Shown: in pieces, positions 50,301-61,400 of the stretch
Layout: each line of letters begins with the position of its first letter
Numbering within the stretch: the stretch's first letter is position 1
Assembly: GCA_019722365.1 (NCBI GenBank)
Contig: JADFUC010001333.1
Coordinates: forward strand, 248,001 to 312,000
Source of the DNA: Lithospermum erythrorhizon
Lineage: Eukaryota; Streptophyta; Magnoliopsida; Boraginales; Boraginaceae
Length of the DNA: 64,000 nucleotides
Direction: 5' to 3'
Made by a program: the position numbers and the translations under genes
Notes under the pieces: model-generated
What the model saw: only the letters and a program-made list of their open reading frames with translations
Databases searched by the model: none
Told to the model about the DNA's origin: nothing

Positions 50301-50431
50301 TTGCTCATTGGAGGAAAATAAACCTTACACAATGGTGCATTTGTACTGGATTAGCTGTGTTATCTATGCCTATAGATTATGTTGTTAATTGGATTAAACA
50401 CCATCTAAGTGCCCTGATCAATGTAAGTTGA
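47351..50431 (+). CDS. ACA12/13-like P2B Ca2+-ATPase homologue lacking all catalytic motifs (pseudoenzyme)
   Basis: An intronless 1026-aa frame has the full length and ten membrane helices of plasma-membrane autoinhibited Ca2+-pumps (ACA12 type, ~1030 aa). M1 is ~149-166, M2 ~174-195, M3 ~335-355 and M4 ~397-418, with six C-terminal helices. Signature blocks remain (KDTTIILLLCCAVLSL, VPADGLF, ACATLGWITTIC, SPEDKLWMVQCLRQK, FQLTVNVAAFGINF, ELLWVNIIMEVFGALAL). Catalytic positions are changed. DKTGTLT reads CNTDDLA (Cys452 replaces the phosphorylated Asp). TGES becomes ASNF (266-269). PEGLPL is RDCLPL (409-414). KGA(A/S)E gives KGDPG (567-571). TGDN turns into VDDD (672-675). GDGTNDAP reads GRCSRDLP (749-756). 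The M6 Ca2+-site Asp is Glu848. From family knowledge such a protein cannot form the phosphoenzyme. The open frame suggests retained non-transport function, or recent origin; I infer the former. Confidence 0.9.
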   Translation: MDSSDKKAVLINPSLQSHEVSKTTSNCPILELHETSALSSTHSITFPENYANTNNQHDHQSDESLDFSISPETLARLVESKDANYLLQFGGPKKVAFLLETDIQNGIFGDQSDLDRRHKAFGSNQNQYCHDHQSSLGIHQLAFEACKDTTIILLLCCAVLSLAIGIKRYGPQEGIVDGILIFLCILVLVYVGVVFQYIKSRWMIKKRLKQKRFAYVVRNGKCQRISGSEVVVGDIVCLQKGSEVPADGLFINDDSSSFKLDCGHKASNFSNFPSLFTGAKVAEGGCKMLVTSVGEKTERSKLMGLLGNNSKKSNDFYDSSSKLQLSIEKISTNLENVWLILTLLVLVVQVLRCFVWESKYCDKNHNPDPKGLKDSLQEVAHETAKIMKKQTGKVNGLVAMLCILMFAIRDCLPLGIFTTFFYASKKLKPFRAIIQKLPACATLGWITTICICNTDDLALKYSNMADLWIGMKKIVQEDDNMSKEVNHQVVKFFQEAIFWTNDSAEVQEIEEDALFCWAEKVLSMDVEKIKKSCSFNHSEAPDIHRNYRSVIPEQPTESNHAFDVYWKGDPGMILLMCSHYLDVDGTMQELDEEKRQNFNQIIKDIASSSLRCFAFAHKQIFKKEYDGEEFLESFEDGLILLGLVNLKNPYPPEVIQSVEACVKSGVTIKLVVDDDLKTAGFMARFSGILGPGKDLNQAVVHASIFRNSSPEERVKMIDNIHVLADASPEDKLWMVQCLRQKSEVVAVTGRCSRDLPSLREADVSLLMGDHCAECIKEDVEVVVFGLSIGMISTLVRFGRTVCQNLEKFIDFQLTVNVAAFGINFIVVLTTSEVQFTAFELLWVNIIMEVFGALALSIQMVELLPSESTNQVEKLPKRNNHYGTGSVVTKTMWRNIALHSLFQVSLMVILSKKGGEILHADEGVLKTMIFLFYVMCQVFALVGCMEINEASFLEGLGKFKNHMFLIIVGIIVVMQVALIEVMAIVAHWRKINLTQWCICTGLAVLSMPIDYVVNWIKHHLSALINVS

Positions 50432-50590
50432 TCCAGCTACCATGTTGTTAATTGGATTAGCTGTATTATCTATGCCTATAGATTATATTGTACATAAACA
50501 CCATCTAAGTGCCCTGATCAATGTATAAGTTGATCCAGCTACCATGTTGTTAATTGGATTAGCTGTGTTATCTATGCCTATATTGTACAT
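50348..50590 (+). repeat. tandem duplication across the ATPase-like stop codon
   Basis: Units start at 50,348, 50,454 and 50,556 with GGATTAGCTGT(G/A)TTATCTATG. They run 106 bp, 102 bp and a partial ~35 bp. The block includes the last coding helix (LAVLSMPIDYVVNWIKHHL) and the stop. The second unit carries small deletions and reads GTATAAGTTGA instead of GTAAGTTGA at the stop. Confidence 0.9.
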
Positions 50591-50596
50591 ATTTTG

Positions 50597-50602
50597 AATA
50601 AA
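50597..50602 (+). terminator. poly(A) signal of the ATPase-like gene
   Basis: AATAAA lies 166 bp after the stop, followed by T-rich sequence. It fits a plant near-upstream element. Confidence 0.5.
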
Positions 50603-51159
50603 GTAAAGAAGAAGTCTTCCCATCTTTATTGACTTCTTCATTATTTTTCACTTTGTGGTTTTCTTATTTGTGTGCTATAATCTCTATTTTTCTAATTAAT
50701 TTTCACTTATATTGTACTTCATTTAATTTTATTGAAATTCATTTAATTTTATTGGAATGATCTACTTTCTAAGATAAATAATCGATGCAAGAATAATTAT
50801 ATGTCCTCGATTTGCAAAACCTTCAAATTTTTCTATGATATTATATCTCAAACTCTCAATCATCATACTACTAGTGAAAAGGAACGTGTGTTGCATGTTA
50901 TATCTTTGTTGTACATAATTTCTTTATTATAATTATAAAAGGAAAAAAAATTGTAATAGATAATTTTTTTTCTTAAAATAAACTTTTTTAAATTGTAAAG
51001 AGAATTTCCTAAAATCATGAAATCATAATTGCTTTTTCGTGCTGTTTTGATTTTCTTTTCCTTAGTGCTGTGACTCTCATGCTTGCGTGTTTTTCATTCT
51101 TTGTTTTTCATTCTTTGTTTTTCAATTTTATTGAAATTGTAGACAAAATGTATTCAATC
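50603..51159. other. AT-rich intergenic DNA
   Basis: T-rich spacer with no coding signal. A short direct repeat TTTTTCATTCTTTG occurs at about 51,091 and 51,106. Confidence 0.45.
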
Positions 51160-52329
51160 TGATGTGAAGAGCTTTGGACATATTGAGCAGAGTGTCCCTT
51201 TACCTCAAAGAGATGTCCGATGAACTCTTTCCTTGACACCCAAGTGATGAAGAAGTCGAAAGATGGACAAGATGATCGAGTTAACAACTTTGTGGCACTT
51301 TCACGGGGGGTGCTTGAACCAAGCATTCTTGACATTGCGGGTAACAGCATTGAGGACGAGAAGATATGTGAGATAGAGAGGATTAGAGAATTTACAAATT
51401 CTTATACAAATGGATGGAACTGCAGTGATGTATGCGAAAGTGGATCTTGAGTATACCAAAGTGAATCTTGAAAGAAATAAATTGAAAGGCTGAAATAAGA
51501 GACTAAGAAAATTAGAAGGAGATCGAGATCGAGAGATTCGTTGCCAGAGAGCTCGAGGATTTAATACACTTAAATAAGGGATTAAAATGATGAATTCGAG
51601 CCTGGAAATGTGCAGGAGGAGATTCTTGAAGTTAGCAGCTCTTTGGTGATAGTACAGGAATTGGGTTCATGAGGAAAACTATTCGGAACCGAAAGAAGCT
51701 ACGGAATTTGTCGAGAGGTTGGGTCCATCCCGGAGTCAGGGCGGGAGGCAGCGGTTGAAGTCGCTGACGAATGAGGCAGTAATAGTATTGTCGTTATTGT
51801 TCATATTGCCCACTTGGCCTTTCTAATTTATATGGACGAGAGGAAGAAAGTATTAATCCCTTGAGAAACTTCATTGGAGTCGAGAAGGTAACTCTTTTGT
51901 TAGTCAGTCGCGCACTCCTTGAAATGCGTCGGTAGAATGCAGTTGGTACTTTTGTGAGTGGTTGTTGAGACACATGTGAATTAAAGGCTTATCTCGCTCG
52001 GATATTCTACGAGCCCAAGGTGATTATGTTACACTTTGGTGGCGGAGGAGTGAAAAAATTTAGCCCGAAGGGAGTTGAATATTGTGGCTTGTCACGATTA
52101 ACGGATGGCTTAATAGTGTATAGTTCGGTTCGTTTACAACTTTAATCATAATGTCACTTAAAGACGAGTGGATCTTCAAGAACATGTGACAGGCAAGGAG
52201 TTGTTACTAGAAATAAAAGCGAGGCTAGTAGCTCAGAGGATACTCGCGGTGGAAGGTGTAGACTTGAGGAAACTTTGCTCCGGTTGCCGAGGGTTGGAGG
52301 GTAATCGTCTTTCTTACTCGGAGTTTAAG

Positions 52330-53525
52330 CATGTTTGATGAAGTTTAAATTGTATGAAATGGATATGAAAAGTGTGTTTTTTAGATATAGTGCGGTTGAA
52401 GAAAGAAGTATATATAAATGACAAAGAGTTTGTTGATGTGATTTATGTGACATATTATAGAAGCCCGAATAAAGCTTTCGCTGGTCTCGAAGCGAGCCCC
52501 TCGGCGTGCAGAGACTCCTGAAAGTACTTATTGACGAGGATATACTCATGAAAGGAAGCGGCAGACTCTCTTTATTAAGCATGAAATTCCAAATTGATGG
52601 TAAGCGTAGTCTATGTCGGTGACATAATATTTGGTGGGATAATGCAATCGCTGAGTATAGCAGTTCGTCAATGAGGATGGAGTCGAGTTAGAATCGGCAT
52701 GGTTGGTGAACTAAATTATTTATGAGATTTAAAGTCAAGCGAGATGAAAGGGCCCGGCATTTTTAAATGAGTCAAGTATGTCAAGAAATTATTGAAGAAA
52801 TTTGGTTTGAAATACGAGTCGAAGAGGACACTTTTCTTCCTGACTCATATAAAAGTCAATAAAAGATTTAGATGGCGATTCGGTCAACATAAGAAACTAT
52901 AGGAGCATGATAGAAGTCTTAACATCTTCTGATAAGCAGGCCGGATATTGCGTATTACTGTTGGAGTGTGTGCGGATTTCAAGCGATTCGAGGGAAAACC
53001 ATTTGAATCGAAGTCAAGAGGATCATTAAATATGTGAATGGTACTATAGATTATGATGCTTTTTGTATTCTTTGATCTGCCAGTTCTTTAGTAGGATATT
53101 GCGATGTTAATTGGGTAAAATCACGAATATAAGCATACGGAGATGTTTCTTCACAGGGAATAATCTTGTATCTTGGTTAAATCAAGAGCAAAATTCAGAT
53201 TTCTCTGTCTGACGAGAAGTTGAATACGTAGTTCTTTGGTAGCGATTGCCCGACTCTTGTGGATGAAGAAGATGTTCGAAGTCTGATATCCGACGGGTGC
53301 TATGACACTTTCTGTGTGACAACGAGGTGCCGTCGACATATCCAGAACCATGCGGCGCTAAGCGAGGAACAAAGCATATTGATATCGGACATCGACTTGC
53401 ATCGGGGGGTGGTTGAAGATAAAGTGATTCTCTTGGAACATATGAGTACATATAAGTAATTGGCAGATATTTTTAGCTTTGGATGCTGCTAAGTTCGAAT
53501 CAGCAGGATCTTCTCACAGGATTAT
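52330..53525 (+). pseudogene. SIRE-type reverse transcriptase and RNase H
   Basis: Plus-strand pieces in order are MKFKLYEMDMKSVFF (52,338-52,382), then VVYVGDIIFGG (52,606-52,638), where the YVDD box is YVGD. MVGELNYL (52,699), KYVKKLLKKFGLKYESK (52,769) and HDRSLNIF follow. Then come VGVCADFKRF, FVNGTIDY-like NM.MVL.IM, LLWMKKMFEV (53,250), PTGAMTL (53,295), NKAY and a LADIFTKALDA-like QIFLALDAAKFE (53,464). This matches copia RT/RNase H throughout. Frameshifts are frequent. Confidence 0.85.
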
Positions 53526-53944
53526 GTATTCTTGACAAATAGCGATCAAAGGTGTGTTGCTTAGAAATTTATAGAGTAGATACCGCGTGTATTTACAAGC
53601 TGGAGGATGGAAAAACGAAGTGTTCTCGGACATTAAATCTGAGGTATTTATAGTTGTTGGTCATTGACTAGAGGCTCAAATTTTAGTGAATTTATTTTGG
53701 CGGGAAAACTTCGAAGGAAGACGGTGTGATCGGGTTAAAGGCAAGCATGGTTTATTTGTGTGGTGAGATTTTGTCTTAGCTGAACACGTTCTTTTTGAAG
53801 ACTTTCATATATTGTTTCAAAACAATACCAAAACCGCCATCGAGTCTCTTGAATATATCTCGATTCATAGCGATCTTGCTGACTAATCACCTGAAACGGT
53901 TGCCTTCTGCCAAATTACTTCTAACATGACTTAATCTCTGAAAT

Positions 53945-56120
53945 CAAACAAGAATTCCCGAACTAAAAATGGTAAAACTTCGAAGAATCTTGCTCACGTC
54001 GGGAAGCGACAAAAGGGAAGAATATGAATTGTGGTCAGTGATGATACCGGGCATGGTGGTGGAGCCCACATAATAAACAAAGGAGCCCGAGAGAGAGGCA
54101 AAGCTCGAAGGTCGAGAAAGCCTGGTCTTCGGCAAACAATGGAGGGCGAACTTGTATTGATCCTACCCGTCGAGAAGTATTTCCCATTCTATGGTTCATG
54201 ATTCCATAATGGAGGTAAGCCCTGCAATTCACAATAATTATTTACCTTGGGTGGATTATACAAACATTCGTGAATTTGATAACCCTAAGCCGAGTATGGC
54301 TAATATGGGAGATGATGATGTTGGTAGGGAAAAGTCCCATGATGAAATTAACGTTGAAGAGAATGTTATTGGAAAGGAAGTTGCTCCAATTGTTAAAGAA
54401 AGAGTCATTGACTCTTCGTGTCTTTGAAGATATCGAGAGAGTGCGAGATGTGTTAGACCTATAAACCGAGCCGTCACTTGATACCCGGTGAGGGTAAGAT
54501 TGTTGAACCCGCATTTGACTAAAGAAGAGAACATCGATGTAGATGTGAGTAGTGGTATTGATGTTGATATGAAGTCGTGTGTTGATGGCGTATTGGTAGA
54601 AAATATTGAAGGACCAAGTGCGGGGCGTGGGTGCAAATGTAGATCTATCGAAGGACACTCTGGATGGATTGAAGGATTGCCCGTAGGGGAGATGTAAAAC
54701 CCAGCGTGGTGGCCAGTATTGCTAAGAGGGTATGGATGCGGTTTTATACCCAGTGTTAGTGGCCCAGCGAGGGGTTGAAATTCTTTGAAATGTGGAGAGA
54801 CCGTATGTTGTTGGTCGAGGTGACGCTAATGGTGATTCTGAGGAAGGTCGAAAGAAGAGAAGTCGAAGAGGCATAGAAAAGTGTGGTGATGCTGGTGAAT
54901 CTTTTTGTACCTAAGAAGAAGAAGTTGGAGTAAAGAGGGAGAAATTTGAAAATTTAGGAAGGAGTGAAAGAAGGCTAAAAGGAGCATTCGGGAGGATTCG
55001 ATCTTTGAAAGCGAAGTGAGACCATTTATTCCCCAAACCCAGGATATCGGTGTGAATGGTTGCTAGAATGAGCTCCAATTGATAATCTTGATGAGGAGGC
55101 TCGAGACTATGAAGAGAGGATGATGTTGTAATGAAGAAAGAAATGGAGGAAAGTACAAAGGGAGGTGAGGATTAATGAAAACCGGACAAGGGATTGGGAA
55201 ATCGAGGATTCCGAAAAATATTGATGCGGTACCAAGCTGTAAAGTAATAATCTTGAACTTCGGAAAGAAGAAGCCAATTGAGTTTGTGGCGAATAGATCA
55301 TTCTTTGGCGAAGATATTGTCTAAGGTGACTCGAAAAGAAACCTAAAATTATGAGCGATACGGAAGAAGCTGAGGTGTTATATCAGCAGTTGAAGCTACC
55401 CGGCCCATGCACTATCAGAAGTTAGTCCAGGAAATTCATATACTGACATGGCCAGGGACATTGATGGCGTTGCTAGTTCAATCGCGTAAGGTAACTTTCG
55501 GGAACTTCACAACTTTGATTTTCTCCTAGGGTGATAAATGATTGCTTTGGGAGACCAAATGGGGTAGTGCAGGTTCTGACCTTAGGCCAAAATGATATTG
55601 TCGAAAAGAGCTAACTAACTTGAGACCATTGGTTCGTGGCACGACAAAGGTCTTTCTCGCATGCAGAATAAGCGTCAAGTATGTTGTGCTCCTTGAGTTG
55701 GTGTAGCTAATTGTACCCATTTACCCATAGCTGGGTGTATCTGAATCTTTGGGTAGAGATTAGCATGCATGATAGGCGCTGGGGCTCGTTTGATTTAAGG
55801 CGGGTTATGTTTGATCAGTGACGGCGTGTGCGATGCCGTGCGTTACGAAGTCCATGGCACATCCTAGCGTGATACGTAGCATCCTCACCTTGGCTTGAAG
55901 ATATCTAACATGAAACCCATCTTGAGGGGCCATCTTACAGAGTTAGCCACCATTAGTCTAGCCCGATGGAAGGCAACGCGTGGTGATGTACCGTTAATAC
56001 GCGTTCTTTGATGAATGAGCTTACGGTAGTGGCGGTGGACCTGACTCTGCGGGATGAGATGAGATATTTGGATGGAGTTATTTAGTCACAGTTTGGCTAG
56101 AAAATGCGTGTTGGAGGCAC
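53945..56120 (+). pseudogene. SIRE extra (env-position) ORF, plant transposon protein type, decayed
   Basis: Pieces of the additional ORF that follows pol in SIRE elements are visible. At 54,290-54,420 PSMANMGDDDVGREK leads to an acidic stretch and KERVIDSS. At 54,488-54,697 an acidic Asp/Val-rich run reads EENIDVDVSSGIDVDMKS. A Lys/Arg-rich PKKKKLE stretch lies near 54,910-54,935. Later pieces are too degraded to place firmly. Function in the living elements is not established. Confidence 0.5.
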
Positions 56121-56529
56121 GTTTACTTGAGCTTAAGTGGAGAGATGGTCGGATATGAGGGTGCGAGAGAGACACGCCGGGCTGATGTTCATGTCCATGT
56201 ACCCGATGGCCCATTTGTGTTCTTCGTACTTTACAGTTGTGTTTTTGGGATAAATAAGGGGAGATGTCGGGATGGAGAACCCTATGGTGGTGTGTTAGCC
56301 TTAATGGCTTTATGTTTTATGTTTTATATGACATCTGTTCCAGCCATACATCTTTAACTAATGCCGACATTTGGACTAATGTTTGTGTTAAGTATTCCAT
56401 GCTGTTTATTTCTTGATTTATTCACGCTTTGTCTATTCTGCGGTTATATCTGTTAAATTGTGAAATGTGAGGTTGTGTTTATTTGCGGATATTTCACGCT
56501 TTTACATTCTTGGTACTCTATTTGAATTT

Positions 56530-57090
56530 GATACCCGTGTAAAGGTTCTGAGTATTTATTAAGCTGAAAAACTTTATCCGAAGGGGTTGTTAGTGTAAGT
56601 AAGAGTGGCGAAGTATTCGCGATGTCGAGACCAAGTGTCTACAAAAACAACTCGATGGTAGAGTGTATCTTTTCGAGAAGAAGATTTTGTTTCCATTTAT
56701 AAAGAAGATGCGATAGATATGATTTTGGTTAAATGGAAAAGGCATTATGCTTGGTGATCGAGCTAGAAGATACTTGGCGTGCAAATAAAGTAAAGAGGAC
56801 CGGTGCGTTTATTGAATTAACGAGATGGAAGTTTTGTTTATGGTAGTCTTTTACCATAAAAACTTTGTTTCAATCACTACAGCTATATAAAGGCCTCACA
56901 ATGTAGGCGCAGAAGGCGTCTGAGGAAACAAAGAGAGATTTACGTATATTTTTGTATGCAGAGACAAGAACTTTGAGAGTTTATTTATTTTATTTTGTAA
57001 ATTTGAATGTGAGAGTGTTCTATAAACTCCTTTGGAAATTTGTACAAGCCCATTGTTAACACTTGAATTCTGACAGTTACGCTGTAGTGA
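56530..57090 (+). repeat. LTR-like segment at the 3' end of the SIRE element
   Basis: It contains a TATA box in AGCTATATAAAGGCCTCAC (56,880-56,898). A transcribed-looking R/U5 stretch follows, with TTTATTTATTTTATTTTG and GTGAGAGTGTTCTATAAAC. Start and end are estimated; no second copy was found for comparison. Confidence 0.4.
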
Positions 57091-58440
57091 CTATTCACGG
57101 TAGTTGTATGGTAGGGATAGTAGTGTGTAATGGAGGATATATGTGTTTTTGAAGTCGGAGGAGTGCGAACATACGTCTAGATAGAGGAGTAGAATAGGGC
57201 GTAGAAGAATGGGAGGCGTTCACGTAAGTCCTTATTTGTAATTCTCATCATAGTGGAATCACCGTTGTGCGAGGTTCTTACCCACAGGGCCCCGTGGAGT
57301 GCGTCTTTATTTGAGCCCAGGATTACGATTCTTGGGATTTTTACTTTTGGGATATTTTCTTTTTAGTGGTCGGGCGCTTAGAGTTGTTGGCCAGGTTAAT
57401 GCGTAAGCCCCAGTGCTATGTGGTAGATTACACTTTTTCATGTAGGAATGGTGTAAAAATTATGACGGGTTGATGTTTTAAAATTTGAACTCAAATATTT
57501 TATAAAATTTTGTATAAACAGACATGAAAGAAAATAAAGAAATAGGCTTAAGACTAGGCAAATGTTAGATGATAGTTGTAGTGTCCTTTTTAGAGTAGAA
57601 GTTTGAATATCTTATTGGGATAAGTGTTTTCAAAGACATGATATCCTTGCATTAATAATTAAAAAGCATTGTTAATTAATAAGGATATTTTAGATCGTTA
57701 ATCGAAAAAAAATAAAACGAAATTCTTAGGCAAATTCGTGTTTTATAGATAGATAGATAATTATCTACCATCGTTAATAAAACACTTCATCCTCCTTATT
57801 AAAAAATTAAAAATGGACAGGAAAATGGCACATATAATACACATATACGGAGTATTTGATTTGAGGGGCATTTGCGTCATTTGCCAATCATAAATCTTAG
57901 AACCTCCATTTTTATTGGTTTGAATTAGTCTTACTAAATACCAATCACTAGATTAGAATGAATGGAGTACTTGAAAATGCCCGATGTATTATACTCCACA
58001 GAAAAAAGTAGAAAAAGGGACAAGAATATAATTACACCTCGATTGATATATAGCGTTTTTGTTTTAGGTAATACAATTTTAGTAGTGATTATTTATTATT
58101 TTTTTAGTTGAAAAATATAAAATTGATATTAATAAATTGTCTTTTTAAAAATATTTTCGTAAAAGTAGAATTTTATAATTTGATTATTAAAGTTGAATAC
58201 GAGGAAAAATAAAAAAAATCTTATATTTTTAAATTGGAGGAAGTAATAATAATAGGAAGTGATGAAGGGAAAATATCTATTACATGAATGATGTGTTATA
58301 AAAATATCTGCAATTGACATCTATCCTCAGACAACAGTACATCATTCAGATAAATTCTCTATCTATCTTCTTTGTCATATTGTTATCCTTATTATGAATC
58401 AAGTACTTCTCCTCCTTGTAATCATAAATATTGATAATGA
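57091..58440. other. intergenic DNA, AT-rich
   Basis: No gene was recognised. Around 57,848 and 57,965 the words GGAGTATTTGA and GGAGTACTTGA recur as a direct, not inverted, pair. A GATA run (AGATAGATAGATAA) lies near 57,748. Confidence 0.4.
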
Positions 58441-58449
58441 TAATCCATT

Positions 58450-61400
58450 TTATTCTCTTCTTCTCAACTCACCTTGAGGGACCACCTGCGTTACACCAAA
58501 TGTCAATCATTTATGTTAGTTTATTAATCAAGAAAGTGATGTACTCTTCCAAAAAAAATTCATACACCTACTTAGAAAATACTTAGTGAAGAACCTCATA
58601 ATATGATAATTTTAATTGACGCTTTAATTGGTGATTTAGCTGCCTTTTACGCTTAAATATATATATAACCTCAATAGCGCTTTTGTTGAACTTTAGAAGA
58701 TTCATTTCGTGTAGATTAATTTTGCAAAGTAATCGTTTCACTACTACAAAAAAATATTTAAGGAGGCATTTACTTATAAAATGCTTAGTGAAAACGTCGC
58801 AGAAATGACTTTAGAGGCGTTGAACCTTTCAATCCCTCTAAGCAATTTTTTTTTTAAATAATAATAAACCCTAAAAACCAGCGTATTATCACGGATTATT
58901 GTAGAAGAAATACGAGGTATTAGAGGAAGATTTGATTGATCATCCTGAATTATTAGAGGTTAAAAAGATGATGCGAAGCGGCTGTGCTGGAATGGATGTA
59001 AGTTCGCAAATTAGATGCAATTATTATATGCAATTTAAAAGCCAAGCGTGGATGGGTAATTAAATACTCCGCAGACTTGTTGAAGTAAGGTTAAAAAAAT
59101 TGTTGTTGTCGATAATGTGTTGCCTCCCGAATAACCTTGATGCAAAGCGAAGTCTTTCAGTTCGAATTGGGTTGAAACACGAGAGGATACATGCGTGTAG
59201 TGAGCGATTGCATATTATTTCGAAAGGAATATGCATCTGGTGAAAGAATGTCCAGTAATAATCACTCCCAGTTATAAAGAAGAGAGAATCTACTTACGAT
59301 CAAAGTAATGTATTATTTTCAGCATATACCTAGGTTTAGGCGTATGTATCGAATTGCCAGTTATGCGAATTAACATGGCATTTCGATTAAGAAGGGTAAG
59401 ATGGAAAGCTTAGGCGTACGGATCTTAGCTGTCGATCAGAAGACTTTTTGATCTTTAATCACAGGAACAACGGAACACAGAAACTTATGGTTTTGTATTG
59501 TCACAGATGGAATGAATCCTCGTGGAATTCAGTACCTCTTATAGTACATGGCCGATAGTTTGCGATGTATAGTCTGCTTAGTATCATGCAGAAACACAAA
59601 TATTTGAGTATTATACTGACGATATACGGACTACCTAAACAATCGACAGCGATATTAATGTATGTTGAATTACGTACTGGTGAAGATTTGAAGTTGTTGT
59701 GGGAGAAGGGTGTAGATGTATATGATGGGTTAAGAAAAGGCAACTTGATTTGAGAAATTTATGTTGTTTGGAACAATGAATAACTTTCTGTTTATGGAAA
59801 TTTATCCCAGATATAGTGTGAAAGAATGATATATCATGCCCCAGTGTGAAGATCAAAACTAACTTTGTTTTGACAGTTAGAACATAGTAAAAAGAGGTTT
59901 ACATGGGGCATCATTAGGTTTTTACGAGGAGCATGGATATAGGAAAGGAGCTTGATGTTTGACGGAAAATGTGAAAATGCGTTTGACCTCCTCTACATTT
60001 TAGCAGATCGAGAGGTATTTGATAAGGTGAAGAACTTGTAAATTCCGTTTGGGAAGGAAATTCTAAAGTCGGTACCGTCACAGGGATTTAAGAAGTGCTC
60101 GATTATACGAGTTGACTTATTGGAAGGATTTAGGCATGGGAAATTTCATACACATCGAGAGAAAAATGTCGCTGAAAGTTACATATCTACGTTATTAGGT
60201 ACAATGGGTAAAAGCAGAAATATCCGGATACTTGATCTGATTAGGAATAAAAGAATAATTGAGACGTAAAGATGGATGCAAAACATAACTAGCCCATTTG
60301 CGAGTACTCTTAGTAAGAAGGAGAAAAAAAGTTTTATGTCGGACTCTGGGATCGGTTGGTTTCACGAGGGTTATTAAGTGAACATCGGAGTCTAGTTTAG
60401 TTAAAAGATTCAAAGATAAAAGGTGTTGAAGTCACGTGATTGTCATATCCTCATGGAGAACTTGATTTCGGTGGCGTCGTTCTATTCTACCTAAAGTGCG
60501 TGTAACAATTATAAAGTTATGTTTATTCTTGAGACTATTTGTATGAGGTGATTGATCATGATAAATTACCAATTTACAAAATTTGAAATTGTTGAGGGTG
60601 TTTGTGAAATTTGAAAATGTATTTTTAAACATCTGCTTTGATATTATGAATGCGATTGAAGGTTCGTTTAGTTGAGGAGATAGAAAGTATTTTCCACCAT
60701 TTTTCTTTGGTATTTTCCACCATATTTCTTTGATATTAATATATTTTTATTGAAGGTACTTGTGTGATGTGTATTTGGTTGATGAGGCGGCCTTGTTGTG
60801 GTGCCGAGTAGGTCTCATTGTCTCTGCCACTTAGGCGACTTCTTGTAGCCTCATCCCAGTGGATATATTACTAAAGCATGAGGGTCTTGATAAATACAAA
60901 TCGTAGTATCTCGTATATACGGGGTTAGTTTTAAATATCTTTATTATAGTATTTTGGCTACTAAGTAATGTCATTCAAATAATGTAGTGATTATTGGGTG
61001 TTGATTGTCATCGGCCTTAAAGTGATACATATACTATATGGATCATTCACGAGTACATCGCTCTACATCCGGCGTGATATGGTGCAAAAAATCAAAGGTA
61101 TTCATTTGATTTATATATATATATTGTCTTATTTTTTATTATTTCTACGTTATGTATTTGGATTATTATAGTACTATGAATGTATATCGTGGTACCAAAA
61201 AGCAAAGTATTATGAAGTAGAAAGATGTTAAGCCATGTCGTTGGAGTTAGCGTAGAGATATATTTTCATTTAAACGACTGATAATTTGGTTCTTTATTTT
61301 TATTCGGGGTTATAAGCTTTTGGTTTTGAATGATTGTATCCGATATCAGATGCGGGGTGAGAGTCTGTATGGATTTTATGTATGTTTGTTTGAGGATATC

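Larger units (their letters stand above)
51160..57090 (+). mobile_element. SIRE/Maximus-type Ty1/copia retrotransposon, decayed
   Basis: The plus-strand order is a gag-like coiled segment (51,220-51,450), a poorly readable protease/integrase zone, RT (from ~52,330), RNase H (to ~53,520), and an additional downstream ORF region with acidic and basic tracts. An LTR-like segment with TATA box follows near 56,880. RT before an extra env-position ORF is the hallmark of the SIRE lineage. The 5' LTR was not found. Integrase appears largely deleted. The element is non-functional. Confidence 0.75.

Noticed and set aside
47284..50332. Minus-strand frames under the ATPase-like gene
   Set aside because: Antisense shadows of the 1026-codon frame.
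57848..57975. Possible MITE with GGAGTATTTGA / GGAGTACTTGA ends
   Set aside because: The words are in direct, not inverted, orientation, so they are not terminal inverted repeats.
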